Source: Bacteroidales bacterium
GTDB lineage: Bacteria > Bacteroidota > Bacteroidia > Bacteroidales > VadinHA17
Direction of reading: 5' to 3'
Assembly: GCA_025455535.1 (NCBI GenBank)
Contig: JALOMM010000014.1
Span: 1 to 16,669 of the forward strand
Length of the DNA: 16,669 nt
Shown: piece after piece, positions 8,671 through 16,034 of the stretch
How positions within the stretch are numbered: the first letter of the stretch is position 1
Layout of the letters: every line of letters begins with the position of its first letter
Made by a program: the position numbers and the translations under genes
The notes under the pieces: generated by a model
The model's database searches: none
What the model saw: the letters and a program-made list of their open reading frames with translations, nothing else
Told to the model about the DNA's origin: nothing

Positions 8671-10065
8671 ATGAATCTGAGGTCAAAAGATCAGCTTCTC
8701 AAGCGTGTGGCCCGGCTTGCGCGGCAGAATACGGAACTAGAGGAGATGCTCAAAAAGCTCGAGCGGGAGAAAAATGAACTGCTTGATGCCAACGAGAGAT
8801 ATAAACTCCTGCTGGAAAAGCACAAGGTTTCTGCTGCCAGAACCGACGAGGAGGAGAAGTCTCTCAGATTCAATATGGTTACGGTTCTCTATGCAGATAT
8901 ACACGGGTTTTCGAAGCTCATGGAAGGGATGGACTCCGCCCAGCTGATGGATGAACTTGACGGGATCTTTTATGAATTCGATGCGATAGTCAGCAAGTAT
9001 CATATTGAAAAAATACGTACCATCGGTGACACATACATGTGCACCGGCGGGATACCGGCAAAGAACATCACAAATCCTGTGGATGTTGTGATGGCAGCCC
9101 TTGAGATGAGATATTACCTCGATAAATATGAGACCTCCAGAAGGGGCGATAAGAAAATATGGGAGCTTAAGATAGGTATTCATACCGGGCCGGTGACAGC
9201 CAGTGTTTCAGGAAAAAAGAAGATCTCATATGATGTCAAGGGTGAGACAGTCAACACGGCAAGCCGGATAGAAGCTGTTTCGGAAAAAGGTTCCATCCTG
9301 ATCTCAGTGATGACATATGAACTTGTCAAGGAGTTTTTCAGCTGCGAATACTTCGGGAAACTTCCGGTGAAATATACCGGTGATCTGCAGATGTACCAGG
9401 TTCAGGGCCTCCTTCCTGAATTATCGGCTGACGGAGAAGGCATGATACCTAATGAGGCATTCAGAACCAAGTTCGCCCTCATGCAGTTCACTGATATACA
9501 GGAGGTTATCCTTGACAAGCTTGAAAGAGAGTTGCCTGAACATCTTCATTACCATAATGTAAAACATACAGTCGATGTGGTTACCGAGGTTGAGCTTATA
9601 GGCTGGGCTGAAGGGTGCAGCGATGAAGATATATTGCTGCTTAAGACCGCAGGATTATTTCATGATGCCGGTCACACGATCGCATATGATGATCATGAAT
9701 TTCACAGTACAGTCCTGGCGCGTGAGTTGCTCCCCGGATATGGATACACCAAAGAACAGATTGAACGTATCTGCTCGATCATCATGTCAACAAAACTTCC
9801 GCCCAGGCCTGAGAATCTCCTGGAGGAGATAATATGCGATTCTGACCTTGATTATCTCGGGAGAAGTGATTTCATCCCGGTGTCCAATACACTGTTCGAG
9901 GAACTTAAAGCCCAGAACAAGATCACCAGGCTTAACGACTGGAATAAGCTACAGGTTAAATTTATCTCCGGACATCAGTATTTTACTGCCACTGCCAGGA
10001 GCCTCAGGGAGGTGAATAAACAGTTACAGATAGAGAGAATTCAGAGTCTCATTACGGAAGACTGA
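8671..10065 (+). CDS. class III nucleotide cyclase with C-terminal phosphodiesterase-like HD domain (cyclase A)
   Basis: A 464-residue cytoplasmic protein with no signal peptide or membrane segment. Residues 7-55 are a charged coiled coil, probably for dimerisation. Residues about 66-245 are a class III cyclase: metal Asp76 (YADIHGF) and Asp120 (TIGDTYM), base-contacting Asp188 (SYDVKGE), and transition-state Asn195 and Arg199 (TVNTASR). The usual adenine-recognising Lys just before TIGD is Arg116, so nucleotide choice is uncertain. Residues about 270-450 are an intact HD domain: YHNVKH (His295, His299), FHDAGH (His331, Asp332, His335) and Asp390/Asp392. This spacing recalls the signature of cyclic-nucleotide phosphodiesterases. 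The protein may therefore both make and break a cyclic nucleotide. It is a paralogue of cyclase B. It is divergent from recO, and its stop abuts that of porZ. Confidence 0.87.
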   Translation: MNLRSKDQLLKRVARLARQNTELEEMLKKLEREKNELLDANERYKLLLEKHKVSAARTDEEEKSLRFNMVTVLYADIHGFSKLMEGMDSAQLMDELDGIFYEFDAIVSKYHIEKIRTIGDTYMCTGGIPAKNITNPVDVVMAALEMRYYLDKYETSRRGDKKIWELKIGIHTGPVTASVSGKKKISYDVKGETVNTASRIEAVSEKGSILISVMTYELVKEFFSCEYFGKLPVKYTGDLQMYQVQGLLPELSADGEGMIPNEAFRTKFALMQFTDIQEVILDKLERELPEHLHYHNVKHTVDVVTEVELIGWAEGCSDEDILLLKTAGLFHDAGHTIAYDDHEFHSTVLARELLPGYGYTKEQIERICSIIMSTKLPPRPENLLEEIICDSDLDYLGRSDFIPVSNTLFEELKAQNKITRLNDWNKLQVKFISGHQYFTATARSLREVNKQLQIERIQSLITED

Positions 10066-12363
10066 TTACCTGATAATGAGCATTTTGGTCACCTCCGCAA
10101 TGCTTCCGTCCTCATTGCTGCAAAAGACCAGGTATACGCCGCTGGTCACTCTTGCTGAGCGATAGTTTCTGAGATCCCACGTAGCCTGGCCACCGCTTGA
10201 GGTAGTTTCCCACACCAGGTTACCGCTTATGTCTGTTATCTTGACCGTTGAATTCTCGATGAGGCCGGTAATGGTCACGACTCCCTCAAAATCTTCCCTG
10301 ACAGGATTGGGAAATACGTACATGCCTGAATAGTCGCTTTTGCCGGTTGTTGCATCTCCCCTGAATGAAACAATACCCTCGGATGTCCCAAACCAGACGT
10401 CCCCTGTTAACCCGTTGATGCTTGCCTTAACAATATTGTCAGAAAGCAGAGGGCTGTTTGAGGTATTGAAATGATAAAGTTGTTCCTTGCCATCTTTGGA
10501 AAGTAAATATGCTCCCGAGCTCAGTGTGCCGAACCATTTCCTGTCAGCCCCGTCAACGGCTATCGAGGTGACGGTCTCGGTCCCCAGCAGATAGTCTGCC
10601 AGGCCTGACCCGTCATTTCTGGGGATCTTTATCCTGGAAGCCTTAAGGTCAGAGGAGAATGCCTTTGAGGGGTTATAGTATACAGCCGGGCCCCTGTCGG
10701 TGCCAACCCAGATGTTTCCTTCAATGTCAGAAGCGATTGAAAACAGGTTGTTCATCACGTTACCCTCTGCATCCTCGACCTGCAGCCTTGTATAACGATC
10801 GTCGGAAATGTTCCCGGGTGTCCCGGCAGGGTCATAGATCAGCAATCCGTGTCCGCGGGGAAGCAAGACCCAGATGAAACCGTTTTCATCGATTGTCATA
10901 TCGCCTGCTACCGGAACATTCAGAGTGAGTGCTGCCGAAACCCATGTGCCTTCCTTGAGCAGAGCCTTGAGGATTCCCGGCACGCCGGACTGGGTCATCC
11001 ACAGGTTTCCTGATTCATCGAATGCGAGACCGCAGATACGTGAATAATTTTCGCCGGGAATAATGCTTGCAAGAGGGGAATTGTACTGGTTGAAATTATT
11101 TATCAGTGATCCGTCCTTAAACTCATATAAACCGTTTCCCCATGATGAAACAAAAACATGCTCATTGTCTAGCGGGTCAGCTACCACTCTCATTGCATCA
11201 CGGTCAGCTGGTTCGTACAGGATAATGCTGTTCCAGCTATTTCCTGAGTTTGTAAATAACTGAAATGGTCTGTAAACATTTCCCCAGGCGTTGTCAACGG
11301 TGCCTCCTGTAATAAGGCTGGTTTTGCCTGCAAAATGTATGTCTGCCACGTTATTTGTGTAGGGTCCTGGCAGGGTATAATTATTGTATTTACTGTAATC
11401 TGAAGTTGATATCAGTCCTGTGGACGAGTCTGCAATCCACATTTTACCTTTGTATGCAATTGATTTAACAGGGTTCACGGTAGCCCATCCGTAACTTGTT
11501 ATCTCCCTGACAACAGCGCCCGTCCCTGACAGCATTAAAACCGAAGAGGAGAGAGATACCGAAACCCCGTAATCTGTTGCATCTACCGATCTGACGCTGC
11601 CTGATGGTCTTTCAAGAATGAAGACTGCCGGTTGCCCGGGAACAACGCGAAACAGACTGTCGGTGCCGGCAGGGTTTGCCGGCTTATTGATGAACAGTGC
11701 CCCGCCGGAGGCTGCAATCTTATTATATTTTGAGCCGGGGGACTGCAGTCCTGCCAGCCTCTCCCAGTTTCCGAAGTAAGAAAGTCCGGTACGGTCACTT
11801 TGCGCTGAGAAGACCCCCTTAGCGGTGACTGCATAGATGCGGTCTCCGAGCAGGGACGTGCCATATACCTCGTTGGTTTCTCCGTCAGGGCCGGGCCTCC
11901 AGGTATCAGCCACATATCTTCCCGCGATATCAAGAACCACGATCCCGAAGCTCGCAGAGAGCAAGGCACGGCCTCCGTTGACAGTCACACCGTAAATCTC
12001 TTTAAGTCCGGGGATATATTTGTTCTTTATGTCCGGGATATTGGTGATGACACCTTTCCTGACCAGGTCAATACCTGTATTCCGATAAACAATGATCAGT
12101 GTCTGCTCCTGCTCACACCATCCAATGCCGCCAATCAGCGACTCATTCAGCCCTGACACCCTTGAGATCGAAGAAACACCGCCGGAGTTCAGATCAACGA
12201 CAAGAACCGAAGCTCCTGCAGATGAATATACCCTGTCACCTCCGCCTGTTACATAGTATGATGAGCTGTAAGAGAGGTGATCCTGCCATGATCCAATGCC
12301 TCCCTGTCCCCTGAGGAGCAGGGGTAAGAACAGGAGGAGTAAGCCGGACAGAAATCGCATCAT
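10066..12363 (-). CDS. porZ: type IX secretion system protein PorZ-like (beta-propeller, C-terminal sorting-type domain)
   Basis: A 765-residue exported protein; residues 1-19 are a signal peptide ending in LLLRGQ. The N-terminus GSWQDHLSYSSSYYV and GGIGWCEQEQTLIIVYR have the look of PorZ. The body shows repeated propeller-type strands (NIWVGTDRG, RKWFGTLSSG, DVWFGTSEG), consistent with the two beta-propellers known in PorZ. Residues about 681-765 form a type A sorting-like domain: it begins YVFPNPVRE, contains SGVYLVF and ends KMLIIR. In Porphyromonas gingivalis PorZ belongs to the surface attachment complex with PorU, PorV and PorQ and helps deliver anionic LPS to secreted cargo. The length is close to that protein. 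It starts 27 bases after rdgB, so both are probably co-transcribed. A generic propeller lipoprotein-like sensor is the alternative. Confidence 0.8.
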   Translation of the reverse strand: MMRFLSGLLLLFLPLLLRGQGGIGSWQDHLSYSSSYYVTGGGDRVYSSAGASVLVVDLNSGGVSSISRVSGLNESLIGGIGWCEQEQTLIIVYRNTGIDLVRKGVITNIPDIKNKYIPGLKEIYGVTVNGGRALLSASFGIVVLDIAGRYVADTWRPGPDGETNEVYGTSLLGDRIYAVTAKGVFSAQSDRTGLSYFGNWERLAGLQSPGSKYNKIAASGGALFINKPANPAGTDSLFRVVPGQPAVFILERPSGSVRSVDATDYGVSVSLSSSVLMLSGTGAVVREITSYGWATVNPVKSIAYKGKMWIADSSTGLISTSDYSKYNNYTLPGPYTNNVADIHFAGKTSLITGGTVDNAWGNVYRPFQLFTNSGNSWNSIILYEPADRDAMRVVADPLDNEHVFVSSWGNGLYEFKDGSLINNFNQYNSPLASIIPGENYSRICGLAFDESGNLWMTQSGVPGILKALLKEGTWVSAALTLNVPVAGDMTIDENGFIWVLLPRGHGLLIYDPAGTPGNISDDRYTRLQVEDAEGNVMNNLFSIASDIEGNIWVGTDRGPAVYYNPSKAFSSDLKASRIKIPRNDGSGLADYLLGTETVTSIAVDGADRKWFGTLSSGAYLLSKDGKEQLYHFNTSNSPLLSDNIVKASINGLTGDVWFGTSEGIVSFRGDATTGKSDYSGMYVFPNPVREDFEGVVTITGLIENSTVKITDISGNLVWETTSSGGQATWDLRNYRSARVTSGVYLVFCSNEDGSIAEVTKMLIIR

Positions 12364-12390
12364 CTTTTTAAAACATTGATTGTATGATAT

Positions 12391-12978
12391 TTATTGCGAC
12401 TGATGGTGGGTTGACAGAAAATTTAGCAGTTTTCTCGTTGCCCGGGCGCGGTGCGATATCCTGTTCTTCTCCGACAGCGGTATTTCAGCGAAGGTCTGTT
12501 CATAACCGTCAGCCAGAAATACCGGATCATATCCAAAGCCCTCCGTCCCTCTTCTGACATCAATTATTTCACCCTTAACGGTTCCCTCGAACAGGTACTC
12601 TTTTTTGTTGAATATCAGAGCAATAACTGTTCTGAATCTGGCTTTGCGGTTACTTTTGCCCGCGAGCAGCCCGAGCAGTTTGGTAATATTGGCATCCGGG
12701 TCCTTGTTCTCTCCAGCGAATCTTGCAGAATGGACTCCCGGAGCGCCGTTGAGCTCATCTACCTCGAGACCGGTGTCGTCGGCAAAGACGTTCATACCAG
12801 TCCTTTCAAAGACATACCTGGCCTTATGAAGGGCATTATCTTCAAGGGTTTCGCCATCCTCACGAATATCTTCAAAAATATCGACATCATTCAGGCCAAG
12901 GACTGTGTAGCTGTCATCAAGGAGAGAGGCTATCTCTCTGACCTTGTGCTTGTTGTTGGTGGCAAATATAAGTTTCAT
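12391..12978 (-). CDS. rdgB: RdgB/HAM1-family non-canonical purine NTP pyrophosphatase
   Basis: A 195-residue cytosolic house-cleaning enzyme that hydrolyses XTP, ITP and dITP to monophosphates, keeping deaminated purines out of DNA and RNA. Family motifs are in order: FATNNKHK at 5-12, GETLEDNALHKA at 42-53, ADDTGLEVDE at 66-75, GVHSARFAG at 81-89, GFGYDPVF at 147-154 and the C-terminal EKNRISHRARA. The length is normal. It is divergent from cyclase B across 115 bases and directly precedes the PorZ-like gene. Confidence 0.95.
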   Translation of the reverse strand: MKLIFATNNKHKVREIASLLDDSYTVLGLNDVDIFEDIREDGETLEDNALHKARYVFERTGMNVFADDTGLEVDELNGAPGVHSARFAGENKDPDANITKLLGLLAGKSNRKARFRTVIALIFNKKEYLFEGTVKGEIIDVRRGTEGFGYDPVFLADGYEQTFAEIPLSEKNRISHRARATRKLLNFLSTHHQSQ

Positions 12979-12998
12979 CTGTTAGCCGGGCTATTGGG

Positions 12999-13006
12999 CA
13001 AATTTA
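12999..13006 (-). promoter_or_regulatory. candidate -7 element of rdgB-porZ
   Basis: On the minus strand TAAATTTG (13006-12999), followed by C, matches the extended TAnnTTTGC form, about 20 bases before the rdgB ATG. No TTTG is evident at -33. Confidence 0.42.
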
Positions 13007-13059
13007 GTCAATCGATCTTCACCGGGCTACGGGTGCTTACAATTCAGTGAAATAAAAAC

Positions 13060-13067
13060 TACATTTG
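13060..13067 (+). promoter_or_regulatory. candidate -7 element of cyclase B
   Basis: TACATTTG matches TAnnTTTG exactly, 26 bases before the ATG at 13094. The -33 position holds no TTTG. It is divergent from the rdgB element with about 50 bases between them, so the two promoters could share regulation. Confidence 0.42.
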
Positions 13068-13093
13068 TATAGATCAGACTTTTAAAATCCCTC

Positions 13094-14845
13094 ATGAAGC
13101 TCAGGATACCAACCGGCATTTTGACACTGCTGTTTCTCTTTTTAACCGTTATTCTTTATGCAGAGGTTACGGCACAGACCGATCAGCCTGAAAGCAGGGA
13201 GCTGACAGGAGGCATTTCCGGAATATATCTCTATAAATCGCACGAGAAGATCGATACCACATTAAAAACACCGGTCATTCGACATCGTGAAGGAATTGTT
13301 TTCGAAATGATCACCGACGGAGGAATAGAGTACTCATTCTTCATGGAAGGGCCTGATGACAGCTGGACGGCATGGGCCGGCAGGAATTACAAGGAATACA
13401 CGAATCTGACACAGGTTGCCCTTATTCTTTACCCGCTGGCGTTGTTGTCTGTGATTCTAATGCTGAGACGCCGTACCCACCGGCTTTTCAGGGACAGGCA
13501 GAAGCGGCTTGAAGAGCTGATAGACGAGCGCACCGAGGAGCTTCAGCATGAGAAGGAGAAATCTGACAATCTGCTGGCAAACATGCTTCCCAAGGGGACA
13601 GCGGCAGAGATAATGTCAACAGGGAAAGCAGCCAAGACAAAGTACAATTTTGTCACTGTGCTGTTTTCAGACATCCAGGGATTTACCAGGATCGCTGAGG
13701 AGATGAATCCGGAGGCACTGATTGATGAGCTTGACCGCTTCTTCTTTCACTTCGATTCCGTGGCAGAAAAATACAGGATTGAGAAGATTAAAACCATCGG
13801 TGATGCTTACATGTGTGCAGGTGGCATTCCTGAAAGAAACAGAACCAATCCTGTTGAGGTGGTGCTTGCAGCGCTGGAGATGCAGAAATACATGGAGACA
13901 ATGAGGAATGACCCGGCTAATAATGCGGCCCGTTTCTGGGATATCAGGGTGGGCATTCACACCGGAACCGTCATTGCAGGTGTGGTGGGTCATAAGAAAA
14001 TAGCATATGACATCTGGGGCGATACCGTGAACATAGCCAGCAGGATGGAATCATCAGGCGAACCGGGTAAGATCAATATCTCGGGAACGACATACGAGTT
14101 TGTCAAGGAATATTTCACATGCCATTACCGCGGAAGGATGCCGGTGAAGTATAAGGGAGACCTTGACATGTATTTTGTGACGGGAATAAAACCTGAACTT
14201 ACTGATCCGGACGGCACTCCCAACAGGAAGTTTTTCACCAGGATTGAGATGATCCGCATATTGGATGTGGAAGAGCATGTGTTCACCAGCTATGCTGAAA
14301 ATGCCTCTCCTGATCTTTTCTTTCACAGCACTGATTATATACGCAATGTGTGCCTCAATGCCGATCTCCTGGCAAGGGCCGAGAATCTTGAGGATCGTGA
14401 CTATATCCATCTAAGGCTTGCATCGGTGTTTCTCTTCTTCGGGTATGTCTTTGATTATCATAATCCACATGCAGCAGCTAAAAAGAGGGCAGGAGAGATA
14501 CTTGCGGTATATGGCTTTGATCATTCAACATTTGAGGCGGTAGCCTCACTGATGAGCAATGCATTCTCACCTGAGCAGGACAATGCGGCAGGAAGGGTCC
14601 TGCATGATGCCGCCTTTGATTTTACCGGCAGGGTTGATTTTGTAAATATGGCCGACAGGCTCTTCAGGGAGGAGATGGCATACGGAAAGGTCGGTGACCT
14701 CAAAGACTGGTTCAGAGAGTTTATCAGGAGGGTGCAGGATAATCCCTTCCTGACTGAGACGGCCCGCAAGCTGGAGTCTGTAGCGAGGGAAACGCAAATA
14801 AAAGAAATTCAGCGGTTTGCAGACGAAAGAATCAACAATATCTGA
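13094..14845 (+). CDS. membrane-anchored class III adenylate cyclase with degenerate HD-like tail (cyclase B)
   Basis: A 583-residue protein. Residues 1-28 are a signal peptide or first membrane helix. The short periplasmic part (about 29-105) ends in MEGPDDSWTAWAGR and KEYTNL, which resembles a Y_Y_Y sensor domain lacking its last strands. A membrane helix spans about 107-124, followed by a coiled-coil transducer (about 132-175, LLANMLP). The cyclase domain (about 180-365) has every canonical residue: metal Asp193 and Asp237, adenine-binding Lys233 and Asp306 (AYDIWGD), and Asn313 and Arg317 (TVNIASR). ATP to cAMP is therefore likely. Residues about 385-575 align with the HD domain of cyclase A, but the metal ligands are replaced (Tyr415, Leu447, Phe448, Tyr451, Ala507), so this domain should be inactive. 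ilvE follows 58 bases later with its own promoter. Confidence 0.88.
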   Translation: MKLRIPTGILTLLFLFLTVILYAEVTAQTDQPESRELTGGISGIYLYKSHEKIDTTLKTPVIRHREGIVFEMITDGGIEYSFFMEGPDDSWTAWAGRNYKEYTNLTQVALILYPLALLSVILMLRRRTHRLFRDRQKRLEELIDERTEELQHEKEKSDNLLANMLPKGTAAEIMSTGKAAKTKYNFVTVLFSDIQGFTRIAEEMNPEALIDELDRFFFHFDSVAEKYRIEKIKTIGDAYMCAGGIPERNRTNPVEVVLAALEMQKYMETMRNDPANNAARFWDIRVGIHTGTVIAGVVGHKKIAYDIWGDTVNIASRMESSGEPGKINISGTTYEFVKEYFTCHYRGRMPVKYKGDLDMYFVTGIKPELTDPDGTPNRKFFTRIEMIRILDVEEHVFTSYAENASPDLFFHSTDYIRNVCLNADLLARAENLEDRDYIHLRLASVFLFFGYVFDYHNPHAAAKKRAGEILAVYGFDHSTFEAVASLMSNAFSPEQDNAAGRVLHDAAFDFTGRVDFVNMADRLFREEMAYGKVGDLKDWFREFIRRVQDNPFLTETARKLESVARETQIKEIQRFADERINNI

Positions 14846-14850
14846 AATCA

Positions 14851-14881
14851 TTTGGAACTTTATTTTAATAGTGTACTTTTG
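14851..14881 (+). promoter_or_regulatory. Bacteroidota-type promoter of ilvE
   Basis: TTTG at 14851-14854 and TACTTTTG at 14874-14881 are separated by exactly 19 bases, the form expected for the housekeeping promoter of this phylum. It lies between the cyclase B stop and the ilvE ATG, leaving a leader of roughly 15-20 bases. This is the best promoter match in the window. Confidence 0.65.
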
Positions 14882-14903
14882 AAAAATCCTAATATTTGAA
14901 TTC

Positions 14904-15926
14904 ATGGTTACACTGGATTGGAACAATCTGCCATTTGGCTATATAAAGGCTAATTACAATGTAAGATGCTATTTCAGGGACGGCAAATGGAGTGAGCCGG
15001 AGATATCTGACTCTGAGTTTATTAACATACATATCGCCGCTACCGGGCTGCACTACGGGCAGGAGGCATTTGAAGGGCTGAAGGCTTACAGGGGGCGCGA
15101 CGGAAAGATAAGGCTTTTCAGGTGGGAGGATAACGCAAAAAGGCTTCATTCTTCTGCCCTGGGAGTGAAGATGGAACCTGTCCCGGTTGATCTGTTCAGG
15201 GAGGCGATATTTACAGCGGTCAGGCTCAATGAGAAATTTGTTCCGCCATACGGATCAGGAGCTTCATTGTACATCAGGCCGTTGCTTTACGGCAGCGGAG
15301 CAGAGGTGGGGGTGAAGCCTTCCTCGGAATACACCTTCATCGTCTTTGTCACTCCGGTGGGGCCCTATTTCAAGGGGGGTGTAAAGCCGGTGAACATGCT
15401 GATGTGCCGTGACGTGGACCGTGCCGCTCCGCTTGGCACCGGAAATATAAAGGTGGGAGGCAACTATGCGGCCAGCCTGCGGGCCATTGTCAGAGCCCGT
15501 GACGAGGGATACGGCAATGCACTCTTCCTGGATGCAAGAGAGAAGAAATACATTGATGAGTGCGGCCCTGCAAACTTCTTCGCAATTAAGAACAATACCT
15601 ACATCACTCCAAAGTCGGACTCCATACTTCCCTCAATAACCAACAAGAGTCTTCTTGCGATTGCCGGGAAGATGGGTTTAAAAACTGAGATACGAAAGAT
15701 ACCTGTCGAGGAGCTTGCCGAGTTCGAGGAGACTGGCGCCTGCGGCACAGCTGCAGTGATAAGCCCCATTGCAAAGATAGTTGACACTGACACCGGGAAA
15801 ATCTACGAGTACTGCAAGGACGGCAAGCCGGGACCTGTTTCGATGAAGCTCTTCAACAAACTCATCGGGATACAGTATGGCGATGAGCCTGATGAATTCG
15901 GATGGGTGACAATAGTGGAGCTTTAG
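14904..15926 (+). CDS. ilvE: branched-chain amino acid aminotransferase (PLP fold type IV)
   Basis: A 340-residue cytosolic PLP enzyme that interconverts Leu, Ile and Val with their 2-oxo acids using glutamate/2-oxoglutarate. It is the last step of branched-chain synthesis and the first of breakdown. The N-terminal pattern LHYGQEAFEGLKAYRG (49-64) is typical of class IV transaminases. Lys183 in GTGNIKVGGNYA is the Schiff-base lysine. YIDECGPANFF carries the conserved Glu that contacts the PLP pyridine nitrogen, and GACGTAAVISP near the C-terminus binds the cofactor phosphate. The length matches bacterial BCATs, and the residues fit the BCAT branch better than D-amino-acid transaminase or aminodeoxychorismate lyase. 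ATG 14904 is the natural start and is preceded by a near-consensus promoter. No other ilv/leu gene is in the window. Confidence 0.94.
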   Translation: MVTLDWNNLPFGYIKANYNVRCYFRDGKWSEPEISDSEFINIHIAATGLHYGQEAFEGLKAYRGRDGKIRLFRWEDNAKRLHSSALGVKMEPVPVDLFREAIFTAVRLNEKFVPPYGSGASLYIRPLLYGSGAEVGVKPSSEYTFIVFVTPVGPYFKGGVKPVNMLMCRDVDRAAPLGTGNIKVGGNYAASLRAIVRARDEGYGNALFLDAREKKYIDECGPANFFAIKNNTYITPKSDSILPSITNKSLLAIAGKMGLKTEIRKIPVEELAEFEETGACGTAAVISPIAKIVDTDTGKIYEYCKDGKPGPVSMKLFNKLIGIQYGDEPDEFGWVTIVEL

Positions 15927-15977
15927 AGCATACCGTCATTCATATCAGCTTATTATCAGCCTATTGTGAAAAATATG

Positions 15978-16017
15978 ACGGCCGTTGTGAGGAAATGGCC
16001 GTTTGATTGTTATTTTT
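15978..16017 (+). terminator. possible terminator after ilvE
   Basis: ACGGCC (15978-15983) and GGCCGT (15997-16002) can form a 6-base-pair GC-rich stem with a 13-base loop. T-rich sequence follows, ending in TATTTTT (16011-16017). The stem is short and the T-run starts eight bases late. The same T-run doubles as the candidate ftsX -7 element. Confidence 0.35.
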
Positions 16018-16018
16018 G
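16011..16018 (+). promoter_or_regulatory. candidate -7 element of ftsX
   Basis: TATTTTTG matches TAnnTTTG exactly. The expected transcript start would fall about 10 bases before the GTG at 16035, which supports that start codon. No -33 TTTG is seen at the proper distance. Confidence 0.38.
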
Positions 16019-16034
16019 ACCCAAAGTTCAGGCA

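Noticed and set aside
8737..9183. A 148-codon open frame antisense to cyclase A, and a similar one at 13667-13993 opposite cyclase B
   Set aside because: They mirror the same conserved cyclase region on the other strand (both contain related antisense peptides), which shows shadowing of paralogous genes and not an extra gene.
8671..10065. Anti-phage cyclic-nucleotide system (CBASS or Pycsar)
   Set aside because: The cyclase is class III, not a CD-NTase, and no neighbouring gene encodes a cyclic-nucleotide-binding effector (TIR, membrane pore, nuclease). All neighbours are housekeeping genes.
12451..13050. A 199-codon open frame on the + strand opposite rdgB
   Set aside because: It lies antisense to a gene whose every family motif is intact, has no recognisable domain, and is explained by codon usage of the opposite strand.
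13000..13093. CRP-type binding site (TGTGA-N6-TCACA) near the cyclase promoters
   Set aside because: No such paired half-sites are visible in this gap or in the recO-cyclase A gap, and no CRP/FNR-family gene is in the window.
14846..14903. Leader-peptide attenuator or T-box-like control of ilvE
   Set aside because: The 58-base gap is filled by a promoter and a short leader, with no room for a leader peptide or alternative hairpins.
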